From Amphimedon queenslandica (lineage: Eukaryota > Porifera > Demospongiae > Haplosclerida > Niphatidae): a DNA stretch of 64,000 nt. The notes below the pieces were generated by a model. The model was given only the letters and a program-made list of their open reading frames with translations, did no database searches and was not told where the DNA came from. Every line of letters starts with the position of its first letter. Position 1 is the stretch's first letter. The stretch spans positions 35,920 through 99,919 of the forward strand of contig NW_003546263.1 of assembly GCF_000090795.2 (NCBI RefSeq), in the 5' to 3' direction. Positions 8,842 to 27,833 of this stretch are shown here, piece after piece. The position numbers and the translations under genes were made by a program.

Positions 8842-11800
8842 ATGACTGGAAGTAAATCAAAGGAGAAAGTCGAGAGACAGAGTCTAATCCAGAGCAGTAT
8901 ACCATTACTCCAGTCACAGTCCAGCGCCATGAGTATGGCCATATTCAACTGTCTCTTTGCTATACGTCCTGACCTACTGGATACCTTTCATTTTGGAGGG
9001 GATGAGACCAGCAGAGCTTACTTTAAGAATTTGTCTATAGGACCACCTGTACCCTCACTGGAGCCTAACAAATGGGCAGTTTTATTTAGGTATAATAATA
9101 ATGCTAAAAATAATCCTATTACTTTATGTATGTCATACCTAATAGTATATATAAGTACTATATATAGTGGTAATATATTTTTATAGGAGTGTGTTCAGTG
9201 TGACTGATAAGCAGGTATTATCATTCAGACTCCACGGATCGTTGAAGAAATACATCATTAAAATCATCAACAATGATACTATGATTGAAACTAAATGCGG
9301 TCTACCTTACCCAGTGTCATGCACTGTGGAGCCTAACCAAGTAAGACTGTAATCTATTGAGTATTGAACTGATGTTTCTCTTTTTTTAATCTCTTCCTTT
9401 TCTTCTCCCTCCACAGTTGGGCTATACGTTGCTGTGTGAGATATGGTCATTGAAAGAACCGGTTGATGTTTCCGATAAAGTGCATCTAACGATAATATCT
9501 TCGTCTAATTACTTACCAACATTCACCAACGAGCCTTCAGAGGAGAAACTCAGCACTGATTTCCATACTACAGTAATACGTAATTACTATCTCCCTGATA
9601 GATACTACACTATGCTTAGGTAGAGAAACTACATGTACATCTAATATTGCATTCATTCAAGCTATAATGTATACTTTTATATTTAATGTTTAATTTCAAT
9701 TTCTCATTGTTTCTTTGATGCTATAGATACAATGTGAAGGTGACTGGTATGTGTCATGTTACCATTCAACTTGATACATCAAAACCAGATGTGATGTTTA
9801 AGCTAGAGGTACATATGCTCAATTATTGAGCCATTGATCCTTACTAAGAGCTCATACAACTCTTGCCCTTGCTATATAGGTCCTTGATAAAGGTGGAGTA
9901 GTTATTAGTCGCGAAGGATGTGGTCACTGTGTGATACCATCAGTAACATTACTGCCATCAAAAGAAGCGAAAGATGAAGAACCAGAAGAAGTAAATAAAG
10001 TGTAACAGTCTTTTAATCAAAACCCTCTCCCCCTCTCTCTCTCTCTCGTCAGATTCATCACTACACCATACATGTGTCAGTACTGCAGGATTCATGGCCA
10101 GTGTCTGAGAGCTCGTGGCAGTACATATCAATGATTAGGAACAATGAGAAAGAAGGTAGAACACTTTACAAATATGCAACACTTGCACTGTGTCCTTTTC
10201 TGTGTCTTTTTATGCTAAATATAACGAGTTAATTTTTAATTTATACTCTTTATATTTATTTTTATTTCTCTATTTTGTTTATTTTATTTTAATTTTCTCT
10301 ATTTTATTAATAATTTTACTCATTCTCTCTCTCTCCTCAGACAAGCCGTCCTCGGCTAAGAAAACAAAGGGAAGGGAGAAAGGTTCAAAGACGCCAAAGA
10401 CAACTGGAGGAGGAGATGGAGGAGGAAAAGGAGGAGCCAACACATCCCAAAGTGATAATGTTGACGTAACTAAACCACACTGGACACTGCGAGTAGTCAC
10501 TGACTCAGATGTAAGAAATAAATAATAATAATATTGATGGCCAATTTTTAGAGGAGGAAAGTTTGAGCTAATTTAAAAAAATATTTTTCAGGTTATGACC
10601 ATTTTAAGAACGATTCAATTTTTGAAAAATACCCAAGGGCCCATGGTTTTTTCAAAAAAATGACTCCAAAATCACCCCAAATTTTTATTGCATTTTCTGA
10701 TACATATTGATGTCCTTATGCTGTGTAGAAAGTTTGAACTGATTCCGACAAATATTTTTTGAGTTATGACCATTCTAAAAAACGAGCCGATTTTTGAAAA
10801 ATACCCAAGGCTATAGCCCATGGTTTTTTTTTCAAAAAATGGCTCCGAAATCACCCCAAATTTTTATTACATTTTCTGATACATATTGATGTCCTTATGC
10901 TATGTAGAAAGTTTGAGCTGATTCCAACAAATAATTTTTGAGTTATGAGCATTTAAAAAAAAGATAGCTTTGAAATCACCCTCAATTCTTATTACATTTT
11001 CTGATACATGTCTGTATACTTATTATTAATATTTTTAGAATAGCAGTATGATTAAAGTGACAAAGGATACCGAGAAAGAGGACACACAAAACAGCATGAT
11101 AAAGGCATGGGACACTGAGCAACCAGGCAGAAGCCAAAAAGTATCAAACAATTATACGTAACAGTACATTGTGTACATATTACTGCTTGGTCCTTTCTCT
11201 TAGGCTCAGAAGTCGAGACAAAAGTTCCTTGAAACACATGCTCTACAGAAAGAAGACACCACTCAAGAGGGAGGTACTACTATATAATGCTCTATTATCA
11301 GTAAATGTATCGCTCACATGTACCCACAGATGCAGCAAGTGACACTGCAGTGAGTGTCTGTACCACTGCCACTGGGACTGAGTCCATTCCTTCATTTGCT
11401 CCTGTTGCTCTCAAGACTTTAGACACTTCACCTTATGTGTAAGGACTTTGTATAAAAATAGAACTATGATTTCTGGTGACTGGTGTCCTTATTTACTCTC
11501 CTCTCTCTCCCTCTCTCCTCTCTTTCAGTGAGAGTACATTAGGGTCTCCATTGTTTGCTGATAAAGAGTATGAAGATGAACAGGAGAGGATGCAGAAAGA
11601 GACAATAGAGAAGTATCGGGAATGGAGACAAAGTGTTCTCGAAGCGAGAGAAGCTGATCAACTCAAGAGAGACAATCTAAAGAAAGCACAACTTAGAAAA
11701 GCAATAAAAATACAAGTAATAACAGCAACAACAATAATGATGATGATGATGATAGAGTCAGTAATATATAGACTGTTGTTTGGTGTATGCTATTAACTTA

Positions 11801-12014
11801 CCATTTATAATTTATGATCTCTTCTTTCCCTCAGATGGCCCTTAACTCAACAAGAGAGAGACTGAATGCTCCGAGAGAGGAACTACGCAATAAGTTCCTC
11901 TTACTGGAGCAGCAGAAGCAGGAGGCACTAGCTGCAGAGAAGGCAAGGGAAGAGGCCATTGTTTCAGCCAGTAAAGATTCAAAGAGGAAATCACCAAAAG
12001 GGAAAAAGAAATAA
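8842..12014 (+). CDS. ADGB: androglobin-like protein, C-terminal part
   Basis: Exons 8842-9089, 9187-9340, 9417-9619, 9727-9808, 9880-9990, 10053-10155, 10341-10510, 11039-11140, 11214-11273, 11330-11438, 11529-11715, 11835-12014, all GT-AG with agreeing phases. The translation has the beta-rich region typical of the androglobin C-terminal half (KWAVLF, IRNYYLPDRYYTMLRY, KVTGMCHVTIQL, TSKPDVMFKLEVLDKGG), then Lys/Ser/Gly-rich linkers, a charged coiled coil (KYREWRQSVLEAREADQLK) and a basic end (KSPKGKKK). Androglobin in animals has an N-terminal calpain-like domain and a permuted globin; neither is seen here. The first exon may be internal, because an acceptor-like TTAATAG sits at 8836, so the 5' half could lie left of the NIDO array, or the gene may be truncated. 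Family call from memory of vertebrate androglobin. Confidence 0.7.
10536..11030. repeat. intronic repeat units, CTATAGCC subtype
   Basis: Three tandem units inside the androglobin-like intron. Each contains CTGATACATATTGATGTCC, a TGTAGAAAGTTTGAGCTGATTC block and ACCCAAGG...CCCATGG around the partly palindromic GGCTATAGCC. The same family recurs at 33100-33570 and, with a different palindrome, at 18.7, 23.2, 42.0 and 62.2 kb. Confidence 0.8.
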
Positions 12015-12177
12015 AACAGAAAATATAAAAAAACCACAGAGCAGATAATAATGTGTAGTATGCTGTGATAATAAACAATAAGGAAAAAGCAAAACAGAAA
12101 CAGAAAAAGGATTACCACACAATGATAGACAAAATATATATGTACATGCATTAATAATTGAGCTAAGATTGGGTCTA

Positions 12178-14098
12178 TCAACTAGTAGTTCTCTCTCCTC
12201 CTCTTGTTCTATTTTCTCGCTGCATTTGTTGTCGTCTCTCCTGCTGCTCCTGTGCCTCAATTATATGAAGGAGTTGAGATGAGTCCGTCTGATACTCATC
12301 GATTATATCATAATTAAGGTCTCTTAATCTATAAGGGAGAGAGAAGAGGATTTAGACAGTGTGTGTGTGTGTGTGTGTGTACCTACCTTTGTCCTGTTAC
12401 CCTGTCAATGAATCTCCAGTAACTAAGTCTAAGATTATGTGCTTCAAATAATGCCTAGAAAAAAATTAAGTTTAAGTCTCTCACTGATCTAGTATCATCT
12501 CTCTCTCTCTCCCTCCTCTCTCTTACTGAGTGGAACAGCATTGCAGTACTGATGGAGTATATCACAACATCACCATAGTAATGACTCCAGAGCCAGCCAG
12601 CCCTCACCCCTCTGAAGTAAAGTATCTTCAAAAAGAAAGAGAGACACAATAATAACTCATTTTCCCAGTATAGCAAGGCTGCAAAAGTAGTGGCAGCCAT
12701 TTTGTTTGGGGGTGAATCCTACTTAGTAACGCTACCGCGTTACTAATGATGATAATACTATAATCAAAGCTATAGACAGAGAGGCTACTCTCTCTCTCTC
12801 TCTCTCTCTGTACTTATGAGGTAATGGGTGCTACAACATTTAATATAAATATTATCATTGCTACACTTGACTGTATTTACGTACTTCTAATGCTTTCACA
12901 AACACGTATAGAGACATAGCATTACTCCTAATGAATAACATTGATAGACCAGCAAAGAAGCCTGAAAAGAAAAGATTAACAACTACACATACTCTACCCA
13001 TACCTGATAAATATAGTCTGACATCCCTTGGTACAGAGAGAAGACGAAGAAGTGCATTAATGATCTATTGAAGAGATGATTGTGAGTTTAAAGGTCGTGT
13101 GTGTGAGAACAGACTTTGAATGATGCTGCAAAGGACGCAACAAAAGAACTAAAGTGTCTGTTGTACGGCTTTGTAAGGACTTGCTTTATTCTTGCTGCTT
13201 TAAAAAAAGAATATTTATAAAAATCTTAACTCTTTACATGTTGCATTAGAACATGCATATGAATTATGAGAAGATTTAAAATGGAGAATTCTCCCATTGG
13301 AGTAGAGAAGAGAAGTGAGACAGGATGATGATTACCAGGATTCTTTATAATTCTCATTCCTAGCTGTAATGCATTTAGAACAGTCTGCATAGCATATCCT
13401 AAACCAAAGCTCCATAAACTAACCTGTAGAAAAGATTTTTTTAAATACATAAATTTAATAAAAATAGTTTGCATTTTGATCGACGCAAAACTAATACTTT
13501 CTTAAAAATAAACTGTGAGCAATTTGGTAGAATATAAAACAGTGTAACTGACTTACTAATGTAGTATTGGCAATGAACATTAATACATCATGAACAATCC
13601 CTGGTCTAAAAATAAAATAATATTATATTTTTATTATTAATGAAATACAGTAAAAATAGAAGCTATACTAACCTTCCTGGGAGAGCCTTCCTGAACTTGT
13701 GAGGTATTTTTGGTTTAAATAGTATTCTAAACAAACAGATCAAAGAAAGAGACAGAGAGACCTTATTTGAAGAAACATGCATGTGTGAGGCACTGATGAC
13801 ATAATGATGAGCATACAGTGGAGTACCTCCCATCCATTACCACTTTGATATCGTGATTATAATTAGTGGTCAATTAAAATGCTTACCCTATTAGAAAATC
13901 TGTAAGGCTTGATGCAGCCGCCTTTGATCTAAAAAGGAACAAAGACATAACTTGTAATTATGCGACACTTTGATCTCCCTCTCTCAAACTTATTCGATCT
14001 AGCCATCTTTCTATCCTCCTCCTCCATTCTTTCTCTCTTACTTATAGCTATGAAAGAGCACTGCAGATCCAAAACAGAATAACATAACCTATCACAAA

Positions 14099-14130
<32 letters not shown>

Positions 14131-14134
14131 TTAC

Positions 14135-14169
<35 letters not shown>

Positions 14170-15477
14170 ATATACATAACAGCTACTATAATAGATATAT
14201 AGAGAGGGTGGAGTCACCACTTACTTCACCATAAGGTAATGGCTGGACATATCCTCTGTGCTTCATCAGTCTGTACAGTGTCTCCAGTGCCTGAAATCAC
14301 ATGACTGTCATGTGAACAAGATCACAGACCAACAACACACACCAATAACTTACAATGGTTGCAACGTAGGTGCTGAGATTTCCTCTCCTAATTATGATAA
14401 ATGAGGACACCTAATGCTTTAATCAACTCATGATATTCTTTAGAAGTGCATGACCTCAGATACAGTTCAGTGATTAATCAATATTAGTTACATGTATATA
14501 TGCACAGGAAATAATAATACTATGACCTATACTATAAATATGACCTGGATCTAATGGTATACAGATAGCAAAAGGATATTAAACACAAAGATGACATGAA
14601 ACATTGTTTTATTGATGTGTTATACAATGTAGTTGAATCTGTTCCAAACCACAATAGTGTGGTCATAGAACATGAAAGCTTCAGTACATGACAATATAAT
14701 AAGTACATGATGTGGGTAGTTAAATAGAGGATATTATTAATTATAACTTCATGCATGATAATAATAATAATAATGTAAATCGTATGTACCTGCTTTTCCT
14801 TTCTGTCAATATGGCACAGAGAGATGAGCATAGTCCAGGAAGATAACCAGCAGACAGGAAATAAAACCGACCAAAGAGTTTCCTGCATTGCAAACAGTCA
14901 GTAATAATAATAAGTAATAAAAATCTACATAAGTAATGTAGTTTTAAAGCTGGTATGGTTTGTTAATTTTTTTGGCATTAAGCAAACAAGACTGTCCAAT
15001 ATCATGTATGTAAACATGTTTTAAGGAAAAGGAGCCATGTGTCTTTTTCTTTACACAGAAATTATATTGTCATTACAAACTGCATATTAAATTTCCAGCA
15101 GCTGTATTACGTTTATATTCAAATAATTATATAAAGGTTCTTACCTTAATAAACATATAAATGTGACAAAACCTCCTCCGTTGATGCCAAGGAAAATAGA
15201 CGATCTAAGGACATACCAAATCGTACGAGTCAAAAAAAACTTTAAAGACTTTCTTCTAACAATGTCCCCAAACTGAAAAATTATGCTAATTATGGGCGTG
15301 GTTGAGGCGTGGTCTTACTATGTAGAGTGGCAAGTAGATTTTTGCTGCTTGCAAGAAGACTATGGTGAAGAGCTCCAGTGAACTGTACGTGCATGATGCA
15401 GACCAGGTGTGTCCAACGTCATAGCAGTCGTCCTCTAGAACTATCCATTGGGAAGGACGAGAGAATATTGCCCCCAT
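12178..15477 (-). CDS. TMEM135: transmembrane protein 135 (TMEM135)
   Basis: Fifteen exons: 15319-15477, 15145-15272, 14790-14882, 14354-14387, 14225-14290, 14042-14088, 13887-13928, 13673-13726, 13557-13605, 13238-13423, 13014-13064, 12885-12961, 12537-12625, 12387-12454, 12178-12328. Diagnostic segments: DCYDVGHTWSASC at the N-terminus (family form NCYEIGHTW..SC), TERKSRRGNLSTYVAT, SGFFAGLSMLF, YFRGVRAG, and DVVIYSISTAMLFHS. TMEM135 is a multi-span protein of peroxisomes and mitochondria related to the Tim17 family, linked to mitochondrial dynamics and lipid and cholesterol handling. Length (about 400 aa) fits the family. Start set at MGAIFSRPSQW; an in-frame Met 13 codons upstream (15514-15516) is possible. 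The C-terminus is longer than in vertebrates and Gln/Arg-rich. Its promoter is shared with the Frizzled gene. Confidence 0.92.
14098..14168. repeat. (TAA)n microsatellite
   Basis: Two adjoining runs of TAA/ATA triplets separated by CAATTACAA, in a TMEM135 intron. One of several such runs in the window (also 19994-20030, 20142-20172, 20571-20653, 41148-41212, 60318-60352). Confidence 0.9.
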
Positions 15478-15639
15478 TATAATTCTGAGTGTAGTGGGAG
15501 GAGATACTCCACCCACTAACGAGCCCCGCCTCTCAGCTGCGCCGCACTGCCGCCGCTACTTAAAACACTTTCGTAATAACAAAAGTTGCTGTTCTTTCTT
15601 TAAAACCACTCGACGTCTGCTCTCAGTCTTTCTAAAGTC
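15478..15639. promoter_or_regulatory. bidirectional promoter region TMEM135 / Frizzled
   Basis: 162 bp separate the two start codons, so both 5' UTRs and the promoter(s) must fit here. Locally GC-richer than the surroundings (GCTGCGCCGCACTGCCGCCG near 15537). No TATA box is obvious. Confidence 0.55.
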
Positions 15640-17311
15640 ATGTCCTTCTTTTACAGTCTCTATTTGGTTTCTTTCTTTTTTATTTTTTATACTCCGCGTG
15701 TAACAGGACAGTGCTCCTCCCGCACCTCCCTGATCCAAGAGGCTACATGTAACTACAACTATACACTACGGAACCTTTCTATCTATCCTAACCAGGTTAT
15801 AAACGAGACCACAGAGATATCTGAAGTAGTTACACTAGTAAACGCACTGGATAGTTCTCTAAGGTCTTGTTCCTCGAATGCTGATAGGTCCGGGTTTATT
15901 TGCGCAGCATTTTTCCCTAGCTGCGACTCTGGTTATGGACCTTGCTCCAGCTTTTGTAAGAAAATAAGACAAGACTGCTCAAACACTCTTCCATTCTTGC
16001 CGAGTACTGTAAGTTGGATATTTAACTGCACAAGGTACGTTTATGTAGATTTCTTATTTTGTTGTTTTATTCAATACATCCCTACTTCTCTTCCTACTCT
16101 ACTATAGATATGAGCCAAATAGCCCTTGCATACAACCCATCAGCATTGAGCCAACCAGTAGCTCCAGTAGTACATCATCTATTGTAGTCATATCAACACC
16201 ACTTCCTTCTCAAACTCCTTCCACTACCCCAAGCACCAATGAGAGCTCCGTGGGTTGTCCCCCTCCTTCTTCTTCCTACTACACCGACGGTATGAAATCA
16301 TTCACTAAAGGATGGATAGCAACATGGTCAACTTTATGTTTTCTGTCAACATCGCTTACTCTACTAACATTTGTCATTAAACCCTCTCGTTTTGAGTATC
16401 CATGGCGGCCAATAATTTTCTTAGCTCTCTGCTTCAACATCCACTCTCTTGGCTATTTCTTTTCTCTTGCTCTAGGCCGAGGGATAATAACTTGTCCTGG
16501 TAATAATTACATCTCCTCATCTTCAAAATGGAGCTGGAGTCACATCCCATGCCTGCTCAATTTTGGGCTACTCTACTATTCGATGGTCTCTGCTTTCTTG
16601 TGGTGGCTGGCGCTCACTCTCTCCTGGTTTCTCTCTGCCGTGTTTAAATGGAGTAACGAGTCTGTTGGCCGCTTGGCTCCTTTCTTTCATGTAACCGCTT
16701 GGGTTGTCCCCCTCCTGATGATGATCAGTCTTGTAGCTGCTCAGGTTATATCCGCTGATGAGCTAACCGGCACTTGTTTCATAGTCCGTGATGATTCAAA
16801 CGCGACTCTCTTTGGCTTACTAATAGGAGTCATAATACCGCTACTTCTCTTCCTATCCATTGGTCTACTATTTCTCATTATAGGACTCATTAGTGTTTTT
16901 AGGATACGTCGATTCCTACACAACAAAGGAAGACAAAAGGAAAGCATTGTCTTGGAGAAGCTCATGTTTCGTATCGGTATATTTGTTGCCGTCTATGTAC
17001 TGCCAGCGGGAGCTGTCATATCTTGTTATATTTACGAATTAGCTAAAGTCCCAGACTGGGTGACTTTGAATGAAGCAGAGTCCTGTTCCGATGGAGGCTG
17101 TCAGAAAGCTAGTCCTATTGTATTTATCATTAGGATTTTCATGTTTTTAATGATTGGGATACTCACAGGAGTCTGGATATGGTCAAAGAAAACATTGGAT
17201 TCTTGGCGTTCCCTTGGTAACAGTTGCTGTAGCAACGGTTCCTCTGGTAAAAATGATCAAGAGCCAACCATGACAAAACATGTGAGGTCATTTTCAACTG
17301 TTAACTCTTAA
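15640..17311 (+). CDS. FZD: Frizzled-class Wnt receptor
   Basis: Exons 15640-16034 and 16108-17311. A signal peptide (FYSLYLVSFFFIF) is followed by a cysteine-rich domain with exactly ten cysteines, as in the FZ domain that binds Wnt lipid. Next come a Ser/Thr/Pro-rich linker, seven hydrophobic spans with the class F extracellular cysteines, and WIWSKKTLDSW just after the seventh span. KTLDSW is the KTxxxW motif that recruits Dishevelled. About 530 aa, typical for the family. The tail after KTxxxW is short, Ser/Asn-rich and ends FSTVNS, without the usual PDZ-binding end. The CRD is divergent enough that assignment to a vertebrate subtype is not possible. Role: Wnt signal reception at the plasma membrane. 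Confidence 0.95.
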
Positions 17312-18554
17312 TAATAATAATAATTATTAGTAGTAACTTTTCATATTTCATTTGTAGTACTAAAAATGTTAATATATACATGTATTGACTTCACAACAAA
17401 AATTATTTTTCAATTATTATTATTATTATTATTATTATTATTGTTATAAATGGAATTGTTGATTGCATATGTTGACTTGATACTGCAAGTGTGGGTACAG
17501 ACAGTACTAACCAATCACAAATGTTCTAGCATCAACATTATCCTGAAACAAAAACAATGACTTTAGTGGTGCGTCTATGTGTCACTGTCTGAGAGAAAGG
17601 AAGAGGGAAGTGATAAAGTCAAGAGTTCAGAGTATTGTTGACAGCTGGTAAAGTAATCAGTAGGTAAAACTGTTAATGAGAAGATGACAAGTTAGTCTGT
17701 AGGAAAGCACTACACAGCATCTCATGGTGACACTAGAGGCAATGCTTCCCAAACTTGTTCATCACTTCAAGCAAGCATCATGATTCTTGTTGAATACATT
17801 ATGTTAATCAGTGTGTATGTATGCACGAGGAAAATAGAGCAATAGAATAAACATGTACTGGGATTGATGAAATGTACATGTACATGCATATGCAACCCAT
17901 TTTGGACAAAATCCTATTCTATTATAAACTCATTCCTTTAAGCAAACAATATCCCTTTGATCTTTTCCAATGTTATCAAAATGTTGATCAATACTTCTTT
18001 TCAGTAGTCCTTTGATCATGGGCATCAAAGCTAAGACAAGTGCAAAGTGTACAAAGTTTAACATGATATAATCTGAACTTCTTTATACAGACTTTTAATC
18101 TATGATCATCTATCTGGCTTCGCATATAAATATATTTTTGACAGAATTGATATAATATATTTGTCCTCTTCTGCATGCTTTTTTAGCTACACATGACTCA
18201 TCATGATGAACGTGTACCAACTATATTCTCAATTTAGTGGAGCTAGCTCAGGTTCAGCCCCCAATTGCTATAAAGGACGAACTACAAAGTTTCAACAAAT
18301 TGATTATTTGCAAGAAAATACTTTAAATAAACCTAATTAATTTCTTTGTTATTCAAAGCTGTCAGCAGCGTGCTCCAACCTTGTCCATCATTAAAATATT
18401 TAATGTAATACTTTAAAGTTTAATATAATTAAAAATAGTTATAGAAGTGTAGCATAACACTGCTGAGCAGTAAATATGTTATACGTGATATGCAAGAGAG
18501 TGAAAGAGTTAGTCAGTGAATAGTCCTAAAGTGTAGTTACTGGAGTGCTGTTAG
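17312..18554. other. gene-poor spacer
   Basis: Contains the Frizzled 3' UTR, a (TTA)n run near 17415-17445 and ACATGTACATG-type simple sequence near 17873-17890. I looked for exons on both strands and found none that can be joined to a neighbour. Confidence 0.5.
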
Positions 18555-19889
18555 TTAACTGGTGGCAGGTGCCTGTTCTTCAGATTCATACTTCAGAAGC
18601 TAAAGTTTATAGGAAAGGAAAAAAGGAGGAAATTATTTACAGTAAAGGTATAATAAAACTAATTAAAATGCAGACATGAGGTAATAGTAATACTGTTCTG
18701 ATATATATATACATGTACTTATGCTGTATGGAAAGATTGAGCTTATTCCGGATTTTTATGAATTATTAAACTTGCTCAAAAATCATGCCAAAGTCCCTGT
18801 ACTATAGTACAGGCTCTTTGGCCAAATTTTGCCAAAAATGACTATGAGAGAAATCTGCATTTTTATAATTTTTTCTAATGCATATACACATTCTTATGTT
18901 GCATTTCAAGTTTGAGCTGATTCCAATCAAACTTGAATTTATTACAAATTTTTAAACTTGCTCAAAAATTGGGCCAAAGTCCCTGTACTATAGTACAGGG
19001 TCGCAGGCCAAATTTTGCCAAAAATGACTAGAAGAGAATTTTCGATTTTTATAATTTTTTCTGATGCATATACATGTTCTCATACTGTGTAGAAAATTTG
19101 AGCTGATTCCAATCAAAATTAAATTTTTTATGAATTTTTTAAAGTTACTCAAAAATTGGGCCAACATTCCTGTACTTATAGTACAGGGTCGCAGGCCAAA
19201 TTTTGCCAAAAATGACTAGGAGAGAATTCTCTATTTTTATATTTTTTCCTGATACGTATACATGTTCTTATGTTGCATTTCAAGTTTGAAATGATTCCGA
19301 TCAAATTTGGATTTTTTACGAATTTTTTAACTTGCTCAAAAATCGGGCCAAAGTCCCTGTACAAGTTACCTGTGACTTTAGCATTTCATTCTCTTCTTCC
19401 AACTGCTGGTTCCTCATTCTCAGGTCCTGGATCTCTTGTTTAAGGGCGTCCATGTTTATTGGCTCCGGTGGGCCCCCATGAAGCTGTCTTTTAACAAACC
19501 TAAAAGTAAGCACAAGTAAGCGCCATTATACATAATATAACTAATATAATTATTATCATTTCAATGACAGCTACAGTCTAGCCTGCATGCTCTCCAGCTG
19601 TCAGAATACACAAAGACTTAAACCGGTTTTAACTTACTCCATCGCATCTGCTGGCTTGTCTGGTTCTTCATATAAGCCTACAAGAGCTGTTGAGAGGAGA
19701 GAGAGAGACGAGGACTGAAATAGAGAAATGAACAAAAAGTGAAGGATCTGACCTTTAGTAAAGGCATCTAAGACTCCGGCTTTTTCTAAATAGCGACGGA
19801 ATTCTTCTTTCTTAGAGTCGGATTGCTAGAAATAAGTCAGTAAAGAAGGCTCTAGAGGATTTTACACTTACTCTTCCTTGCTGCGACAT
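18555..19889 (-). CDS. MYCBP: MYC-binding protein (AMY-1)
   Basis: Exons 19872-19889, 19753-19825, 19638-19686, 19370-19499, 18555-18599. The protein is about 104 aa, the size of human MYCBP, and aligns throughout: DSKKEEFRRYLEKAGVLDA, TKALVGLYEEPDKPADAM, then a coiled coil (ALKQEIQDLRMRNQQLEEEN) and a short acidic end (LLKYESEEQAPATS). The first exon has only six codons (MSQQGR) and the last 15; the last is separated by a 770-bp intron packed with palindromic repeat units. In animals MYCBP binds the N-terminus of c-Myc and is also found with AKAP proteins and the ciliary radial-spoke apparatus. Confidence 0.93.
18700..19365. repeat. intronic repeat units, CTGTACTATAGTACAG palindrome subtype
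   Basis: Four tandem units spaced about 185 bp in the last MYCBP intron. Each has GCCAAATTTTGCCAAAAATG, AATTTTTTCTGATGCATATA-type and TTTGAGCTGATTCCAATCAA blocks and ends at the palindrome CTGTACTATAGTACAG (centres near 18804, 18990, 19175; the fourth is cut off at 19362). The splice donor of MYCBP exon 4 lies directly at the truncated palindrome. Confidence 0.85.
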
Positions 19890-20136
19890 TGCTGGTGTAA
19901 TTTTAACCCGCACGCCCTCTAAAGCTGTTTGCTCATTAATTAGAAATAATTAATTTTTTTCAATGGAATGAATGGTGAAAAATAAATTAAATAATAATAA
20001 TTAATAATAATAATAATAATAATAACAATAAAATAACAAAAATATAGTTTGATTATTAGAAGTCCATGAAATTAAACGTTAAAATTCTACACACAAAAAC
20101 GCACACAAAATATGCTAAAACTATAATTAACTTGAG

Positions 20137-20175
<39 letters not shown>

Positions 20176-20278
20176 TACAGTACATGTAAAATTACTGAAA
20201 ATGATAGTTAAGTAGTTTTTGAAGATATAATTGAAAGAAGAAGAGAAGAGACAGTTCTACAGCTATTAGTGCTACCTC
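19890..20278. other. spacer MYCBP / RSK with (TAA)n runs
   Basis: 389 bp between the RSK stop and the MYCBP start (both minus). Holds two TAA microsatellites and AT-rich sequence; presumably RSK 3' UTR and MYCBP promoter. Confidence 0.5.
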
Positions 20279-26912
<6,634 letters not shown>

Positions 26913-27833
26913 AATGGTGGAAGTATTCGTCTTGGCCTTTAGTGTAGGAGAAGATAAAGAAGAAACAGCGGAGGAGGTGGTGGCAAAATTGTTGTCATTA
27001 ATTATTTTCGTCGTCTGCAAATATTGCGGCCGTTTTCTACTTGTCGCCTGACCGCAGACTTTGTAGCCTTCTTGATGCTGTATTGTCAGTTGAAGGTAGG
27101 GAACACTGTGTTCTAAAACTAGGAAAGAGGTCGAGAGGTAGAGAAACAGAAGTATTGATAGAAAGAGAGAGAGAGATTTTCTCACTTAACGAACCACAGG
27201 AAGATCCATCCCAAAGGAGGAGCTTAGATCTAGATGTTCTACATGCTTACCATTCATGAGTAAAGAGAAGTGAACTATTTTCAGCATGTAATGCTGGCAA
27301 CAAACAGTTAAATTTAGAATAAAAAGTACTGGCCACTGCAGTATGGAATAACTGTTTCTGCAGACATTAGTTTGCAGTCTATTAGTCCTATGATCAGTCC
27401 AGGCTATCTGCAGAAGTTAGTAGTCTACAGCTGTTGAGATCCAAGGACAGCTAACTACTAGTTAGTTATAATGAGAACCAGGTGTCTTGTTATTATATAG
27501 AGTGTATTATATTGCAAAGCTTGTGTTGCATTTAGAGATACAGTTACCATATAGACTACCCCCAGCCCCCCAGCAGGTTGTAAACTGATCCAACTGAGAA
27601 CATGGTCAGCTCAGCTTGTCTTACCCACAACAAATAGTTCACCTTGTAACGGCACAAATGGGTTCCCCGATGACTCAAACAAATATTTTAATGTTAAATA
27701 GAACCATTACCAAACTAAAGTTGTTGTGACTTGCATCCGTTATTAAACCGTCCTTAAAATTCTTTTGCAAAAGCCAGAAAAGGTGTGGCTGACTTGTAGG
27801 CGGAGTCATTTGAACGCCCACGCACACAAGAGC
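26913..27833. other. divergent spacer RSK / UPRT
   Basis: About 920 bp between the RSK exon 1a start and the UPRT start. A long minus-strand frame reads upstream of the RSK MPLAQ start, but its N-terminal leucine run is just the complement of a purine tract. Probably contains 5' UTRs and promoters. No other gene recognised. Confidence 0.5.

Noticed and set aside
17500-17560. Possible extra minus-strand exon (acceptor-like before GATAATGTTGATGC)
   Set aside because: No neighbour needs an exon of that phase; MYCBP is already complete at 18555.
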